Part shown: piece by piece, positions 59,985 through 64,000 of the stretch
Position numbering within the stretch: the first letter of the stretch is position 1
Layout: every line of letters starts with the position of its first letter
Source: Paraburkholderia antibiotica
GTDB taxonomy: Bacteria > Pseudomonadota > Gammaproteobacteria > Burkholderiales > Burkholderiaceae
NCBI RefSeq assembly: GCF_012927125.1
Contig: NZ_JABBFZ010000021.1
Span: 1-64,000 of the forward strand
Direction of reading: 5' to 3'
Length of the DNA stretch: 64,000 bases
Made by a program: the position numbers and the translations under genes
Notes under the pieces: generated by a model
Told to the model about the DNA's origin: nothing
The model's database searches: none
Seen by the model: only the letters and a program-made list of their open reading frames with translations

Positions 59985-61292
59985 TTAGCGCTTCTGCGCA
60001 CCCCGGCGCGCAGCTGTCACCGCCGCCGCGGTCAGTCCGGCGGCCGCCGCGAGCGCCACCGAAGTCCAGGGATTGCGCCGCACGTAGCGATCGGCGGCCT
60101 GCGCCTGGCGACGCGCTTCGACCAGTGCCGACGCGGCCATCCGGGTGGCCTGCGCTTCGGCATCGAGCATCTTGCGGGCGAGTTCCACTGCGCTTGCGTG
60201 CGTGGAAGTGAGCGAGCGGGCGGGGCTGCGCAATGTCGCTGTCGGATCGGCCGGGCTCGCCGCCAATGCGGCCGCGGCCGCCGTGCTAGCCGTAGCGTTC
60301 GCGCGCCGGGCGGCATCGGGAGTCGGTGCATCCGCCGCGACCGTCGATGCCGCCAGCACCGACGCGAGCTTCGCGCGACTGCCCGGCGGCGCGCCGGCCT
60401 GCATGCCCCAGCCGCCGCGCGGATCGTGCAGCCGCCCGCGCGCCGCAGAGAACTCCGCGCCGAGCAGCAGCACCACCGCCGAGAAGTACAGCCACATCAG
60501 CAGCACCGCCAGCGAGCCGGCCGCGCCGAACGAGCTGGCCATGCCGGCATGCGCGAGATAGAGCGCGAACAGCTTCTTGCCGGCGGTGAACAGCACCGCC
60601 GCGACGAGGCCGCCCACCAGCGCGTCGCGCCACAGCACGCGCGCATCGGGCAGGAACTTGAGCAGGCCCGCGAACGCGAACACCAGCACCAACAGCCCGA
60701 CGCCCAGTTGCAGCAGATTGCCGATCACCACATAAGGCGAGTTGCCCCACAGCCAGTTGCCGATGAACACGATCACCGTATCGAGCACCAGCGACACGAT
60801 CAGCAGGAACGCGACGCCGAGCACCAGCCCGAACGAGATCAGCCGCACCCGCACCATCGCGAATACGCTGGAGGTACGCGGCCCGGTGTACGGCCACACT
60901 ATGTTGAGCGCGCTGTTTAACGACGAAAACGTCGCCGACGCGCCGATCGCCAGCAACGAAAACGAGATGAGCGTCGCGATGCCGCTTTTGGCGCCCGCGT
61001 GATGGGCGTTCTCGACGATAGTCTGCACGCCGGCCGCGGCCTGGTCGCCGATCAGGCCGTTGATGTGGCCGTACAGTTCGCCGCGCGCGGCCGCCGGGCC
61101 GAAGAACCAGCCGGCCACCGCGATCACCATCACGAGCGTCGGCGCGAGCGAGAACGCCGCGTAGAACGCGATGCTCGCCGCCATCGCGGGACAGCGGTTG
61201 TCGGAGAACTGCCGCAGTGCGCCGATGGCCCAGTTGGCCTGCTGACGAGCCGCCTGCTGGAGGTTCTCGCGGGAGAGGGAGTCGATGTCCAT
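59985..61292 (-). CDS. YihY/BrkB-family membrane protein with DUF883-like C-terminal tail
   Basis: 435 residues from ATG 61292. Residues 1-300 are the YihY/virulence-factor BrkB domain with six helices ('RCPAMAASIAFYAAFSLAPTLVMVIAVAGW', 'NIVWPYTGPRTSSVFAMVRVRLISFGLVLG', 'GAAGSLAVLLMWLYFSAVVLLLGAEF'). After an Ala/Thr-rich linker of about 60 residues comes an amphipathic helix and 'QAADRYVRRNPWTSVALAAAAGLTAAAVTAARRG', which matches the end of DUF883/ElaB/YqjD proteins. Those anchor ribosomes or membranes. The combination is unusual; see findings. Inner membrane. Confidence 0.85.
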   Translation of the reverse strand: MDIDSLSRENLQQAARQQANWAIGALRQFSDNRCPAMAASIAFYAAFSLAPTLVMVIAVAGWFFGPAAARGELYGHINGLIGDQAAAGVQTIVENAHHAGAKSGIATLISFSLLAIGASATFSSLNSALNIVWPYTGPRTSSVFAMVRVRLISFGLVLGVAFLLIVSLVLDTVIVFIGNWLWGNSPYVVIGNLLQLGVGLLVLVFAFAGLLKFLPDARVLWRDALVGGLVAAVLFTAGKKLFALYLAHAGMASSFGAAGSLAVLLMWLYFSAVVLLLGAEFSAARGRLHDPRGGWGMQAGAPPGSRAKLASVLAASTVAADAPTPDAARRANATASTAAAAALAASPADPTATLRSPARSLTSTHASAVELARKMLDAEAQATRMAASALVEARRQAQAADRYVRRNPWTSVALAAAAGLTAAAVTAARRGAQKR

Positions 61293-61534
61293 GATTGTTT
61301 CTGTACCGTGCCGGCGCCTTGCTGGCGTTCGCTTGCGGTGCCTTTCGCAAACCTTGTGCCCGTCACTATACAAGCTAACCGGCGCGGCCCGCGGCGGGTC
61401 GCGCAAGCCGGCGCGCGACACGTCGCACAACCCGCCGCGGGCAGCCGTCGACCGTCGCCGGCGGCGTCCGTGCCGTTAGAATGCAGCGAGTTCTTCCTAC
61501 CTTCCCATCACCTTCCTGTCGCCTTCTTCCTGCC

Positions 61535-62074
61535 ATGCATTCGCACGAATCCATCCCGCAACTCGACCTCATCGCGCCCGAACAGTGGGGCGCGCATCTG
61601 CCCGCGCACGTCATCGAACAATTGCCGGCGCAGGGCATCACGGTCTTTCGCGTCACCGACGACGCGTCCGACACCGCCGCCTTCAGCGAGCGCTACGGCT
61701 TCGGCCTCGAAGACTGCGCGAACACCATCGTGATCCGCTACAAGAAGGACGGCGGCGAGCATTACGCGGCGCTGGTGTCGCTCGGCTCGCGGCGGCTCGA
61801 CATCAACGGCGCGGTGAAGGCCGCGCTCGGCGCGCAGCGGCTGTCGTTCGCGAAACGCGAGGCGGCGGTCGAGCACAGCGGCATGGAGTTCGGCGGCATT
61901 ACCGCGTTCGGGCTACCGGCCGACTGGCGCATCCTCGTCGACGCCGCGGTGATGGAGCGCGCGCAGATCGTGATGGGCGCGGGCCTGCGCGCGGCCAAGC
62001 TGCTGCTCGCGCCGGCGCTGCTGCGGCAATGGCCGCGCTGCGAGATCGCCGCGCTGACGCTGCCGGCGGAGTGA
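61535..62074 (+). CDS. YbaK/EbsC-type aminoacyl-tRNA deacylase family protein
   Basis: 179 residues from ATG 61535; a frame from 61481 adds 18 residues. 'DDASDTAAFSERYGFGLEDCANTIVIRYKKDGGEHYAALVSLGSRRLDINGAVKAALGAQRLSFAKREAAVEHSGMEFGGITAFGLP' follows the YbaK/ProXp fold with the conserved K in 'SFAKREA' and 'GGITAFGLP'. Such proteins hydrolyse mischarged tRNA. Which tRNA is unknown. Confidence 0.87.
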   Translation: MHSHESIPQLDLIAPEQWGAHLPAHVIEQLPAQGITVFRVTDDASDTAAFSERYGFGLEDCANTIVIRYKKDGGEHYAALVSLGSRRLDINGAVKAALGAQRLSFAKREAAVEHSGMEFGGITAFGLPADWRILVDAAVMERAQIVMGAGLRAAKLLLAPALLRQWPRCEIAALTLPAE

Positions 62075-62217
62075 CGCGGCGCCCGCCTGCCGACACCCAA
62101 AGCTCGTCCTGTCCCTGAAGTTTTCCCTCGTCGCGCCGTTAATCCCTGCAACGACATGAATCGTTTGCGGCCTCCGCCTGCGCGGCGCGCCGCCGACTAC
62201 TACGAGGGGTATGGAAG

Positions 62218-63777
62218 ATGGAACGGTTTCGCCTGAAGGTGCGGCTGTGGCTCGCGCTCGCGGTGATGTGCATGGGGATTCTGGCGATTGGCCTGTGGGG
62301 CGCGTTCAAGTCGCGCGACACGATGATCGCCGATCGCGAGGCCGAGCTGAGAAGCGTGATCAGCGTTGCCTACAGCGTGATCGACCGCTATAACGCGCTC
62401 GCCGCGGCCGGCAAGATGCCGCTCGCCGACGCGCAGCGCGCGGCGATGGACGACCTGCGCGCGATGCGCTACGACGGCGCGGGCGGCTACATCGTGATCG
62501 AGGACAGCCGCTCGCGGGTGCTGATGCACGGCGTGCGCGCCGAGCTGGTCGGTCAGGACATGACCGGCGTGGTCGATCCGAGCGGCCGCCACGTGTTCCA
62601 GGAAGGCTCGGACCTCGCGCAACGCGACGGCGAGGCTGTCGTCCGTTTGCAATTTCCGAAGCCGGGCTCGACGGCCCTCGCGCCGAAGATCAACTACATG
62701 CGCTTCTACAAGCCGTGGGCATGGGTGCTCGTTACCGGCGTCTATATCGACGACATCGACGCGGTGTTCTATCGGACTCTCGTGCAATACGTGATCGCGG
62801 CGCTGGTGCTGTGCGCGCTGGTGTCGGTCGTGATCGGCGTGATTCTGCGCAGCATCCTGCGCCAACTGGGCGGCGAACCGGCCTACGCGGTGCAGATCGC
62901 GTCGCGCATCGCCGACGGCGACCTCGACGTGGTGGTCGAGACGAAGGCCGGCGACGGCACCAGCCTGCTCGCCGCGATGCAACGGATGCAGCAGCGTCTC
63001 GCGCAGGCGATCGAGCAGATTCGCGGCGGCGCGACGCTGATTTCGTCGGTATCGAACGAGATCGCCGCCGGCAACTCGGATCTGTCGCGCCGCACCGAGC
63101 AGCAGGCGGCCGCGCTCGGCGAGACCGCGTCGAGCATGGAGCAGATCACCGCGACCGTGCGCCAGAACGCCGATAACGCGAAGCAGGCGAGCCAGCTCGC
63201 GCACAACGCGTCGGAGACCGCGACGCGTGGCGGCGAAGTGGTCGGCCAGGTGATCGAGACGATGCGCGGCATCTCGCAGTCGTCGCATCGGATCGGCGAC
63301 ATCATCGGCGTGATCGAGGGGATTGCGTTTCAGACCAACATTCTCGCGTTGAACGCGGCGGTCGAGGCGGCGCGCGCGGGCGAGGAAGGCCGCGGCTTCG
63401 CGGTGGTCGCGGGCGAAGTGCGCACGCTCGCGCAGCGCAGCGCGGCGGCCGCCAAGGAGATCAAGACGCTGATCGAGGAATCGGCCGCGCAGATTTCGGG
63501 CGGCTCGGAATACGTGGGACGCGCCGGCGAAACGATGCAGGAAGTCGTGCAGGCGGTGCGGCGCGTGAACGACATCATGGGCGAGATCAGCGCGGCCTCG
63601 GCCGAGCAGAGCTCGGGCATCGAGCAGGTCAATATCGCGGTCGCGAGCATGGATCAGACGACCCAGCAGAACGCGGCGCTGGTGGAAGAGGCGAGCGCCG
63701 CGGCCGACGTGCTGAAGGTGCAGACCGGGCAGTTGTCGGCGGCGATCGCGGTGTTTACGTTGCCGGAGCAGCGTTAA
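62218..63777 (+). CDS. Methyl-accepting chemotaxis protein with sCache-type sensor
   Basis: 519 residues. Helix 1 (residues ~9-30), a periplasmic single-Cache domain ('DDLRAMRYDGAGGYIVIEDSRSRVLMHGVRAELVGQDMTG', 'YMRFYKPWAWVLVTGVYIDDI'), helix 2 (~187-210), a HAMP-like segment and a cytoplasmic signalling domain. Its hairpin tip reads 'GIAFQTNILALNAAVEAARAGEEGRGFAVVAGEVRTLAQRSAAAAKEIKTLI'. It lacks a C-terminal CheR/CheB pentapeptide. A ligand such as a small carboxylate is typical of sCache sensors but cannot be told here. Confidence 0.93.
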   Translation: MERFRLKVRLWLALAVMCMGILAIGLWGAFKSRDTMIADREAELRSVISVAYSVIDRYNALAAAGKMPLADAQRAAMDDLRAMRYDGAGGYIVIEDSRSRVLMHGVRAELVGQDMTGVVDPSGRHVFQEGSDLAQRDGEAVVRLQFPKPGSTALAPKINYMRFYKPWAWVLVTGVYIDDIDAVFYRTLVQYVIAALVLCALVSVVIGVILRSILRQLGGEPAYAVQIASRIADGDLDVVVETKAGDGTSLLAAMQRMQQRLAQAIEQIRGGATLISSVSNEIAAGNSDLSRRTEQQAAALGETASSMEQITATVRQNADNAKQASQLAHNASETATRGGEVVGQVIETMRGISQSSHRIGDIIGVIEGIAFQTNILALNAAVEAARAGEEGRGFAVVAGEVRTLAQRSAAAAKEIKTLIEESAAQISGGSEYVGRAGETMQEVVQAVRRVNDIMGEISAASAEQSSGIEQVNIAVASMDQTTQQNAALVEEASAAADVLKVQTGQLSAAIAVFTLPEQR

Positions 63778-63839
63778 AAGCTGGGGTGGGCGCGGTGCGT
63801 GATCGGCCTGCACCCGCGCAGTGCCTCACGCGCAGCCCC

Positions 63840-64000
63840 TCACGCGAAGCCGATCCCCGCACGGCTCAGCAGTTGCCGGTTGCGCTCCGACAGGTTCTTC
63901 ATCCGCAACTGCTTGCCCGCCTTGCGATAACGCTCGGCGAGTCCCTGCAACGCGGCGAGCGCCGAATGATCGGCGAGCAGCAGATGGCTGCAATCGACGG
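63840..64000 (-). CDS. SulP-family anion transporter, C-terminal end (partial)
   Basis: On the minus strand the frame ending at TGA 63840-63842 reads 'VDCSHLLLADHSALAALQGLAERYRKAGKQLRM..NLSERNRQLLSRAGIGFA', the C-terminal part of a STAS domain as found in SulP sulfate/bicarbonate permeases. The gene runs off the right edge, so only the last 53 codons are visible. Confidence 0.8.
   Translation of the reverse strand, partial: VDCSHLLLADHSALAALQGLAERYRKAGKQLRMKNLSERNRQLLSRAGIGFA

Noticed and set aside
1..64000. tRNA, rRNA, CRISPR-Cas, prophage and insertion sequences
   Set aside because: No cloverleaf, rRNA block, cas-like or transposase-like sequence was found on either strand. The only mobile-type signal is the RHS debris at the left end.

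Overview
The window reads as one piece of a high-GC betaproteobacterial chromosome, most likely Paraburkholderia/Burkholderia. Supporting signs are two 'SSVTLYG' porins, a phasin, a Lys/Ala-rich HU protein, a DUF2844-DUF3443 pair, MXKDX-repeat and AAHS transporter genes, and densely packed genes with many ATGA overlaps. I saw no tRNA, rRNA, CRISPR array or insertion sequence. Assignments were made by reading motifs, so family names are recognition and not search results.

Layout. 1-3000: debris of an RHS polymorphic-toxin locus, with a promoterless RHS core fragment carrying a nuclease-like tip, two related immunity genes whose last ~60 bp are almost identical, and a tiny RHS scar. 3000-8100: a Fur-controlled iron island (two small membrane proteins, a PepSY protein and a convergent TonB siderophore receptor), with a Fur box at each outer edge. 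8100-15100: a single-domain response regulator, lipoproteins, a possible 27-residue membrane protein, a phasin, DUF2844-DUF3443, a BON lipoprotein and an SRPBCC protein. 15148-24090: amidoligase/transglutaminase cluster 1 (zinc peptidase, transglutaminase-DUF2126 fusion, ATP-grasp/Alpha-E fusion, transglutaminase). 24200-30165: a lipoprotein, AAHS permease, ATC-hydrolase-like protein, FUSC exporter and acetyltransferase.

30275-33996: a hypochlorite/methionine-oxidation defence locus with SigF/NrsF divergent from a Met-rich MXKDX peptide, a cytochrome b and a YedY/MsrP-like molybdoenzyme. The sequence GTAACC-N16-CGAACTAC precedes both transcription units. 34227-36834: a META/DUF4377 lipoprotein and an arsR-arsC-arsH operon without an efflux pump. 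36948-43269: a XylS/BenR-like regulator, AAHS permease, porin and tannase-family esterase, with a perfect TGCA-N6-GGATA box in front of the permease. 43401-48575: two MarR regulators and an EmrA-EmrB-outer-membrane efflux operon, tied together by three copies of a GTGCATAYGCAC palindrome.

48835-53115: a ketopantoate reductase, a small membrane protein, a divergent AhpD-like/MocR pair and a Lys-rich HU protein. 53590-58169: amidoligase cluster 2 (ATP-grasp, Alpha-E, transglutaminase, Anbu protease), in which the domains fused in cluster 1 are separate genes. 58436-64000: a porin, a YihY protein with a DUF883-like tail, a YbaK-like protein, a chemoreceptor and the 3' end of a SulP transporter.

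The points most worth following are the two amidoligase clusters within 45 kb of each other, and the identical SigF-type promoter pair with its consequence for the sigF start codon.
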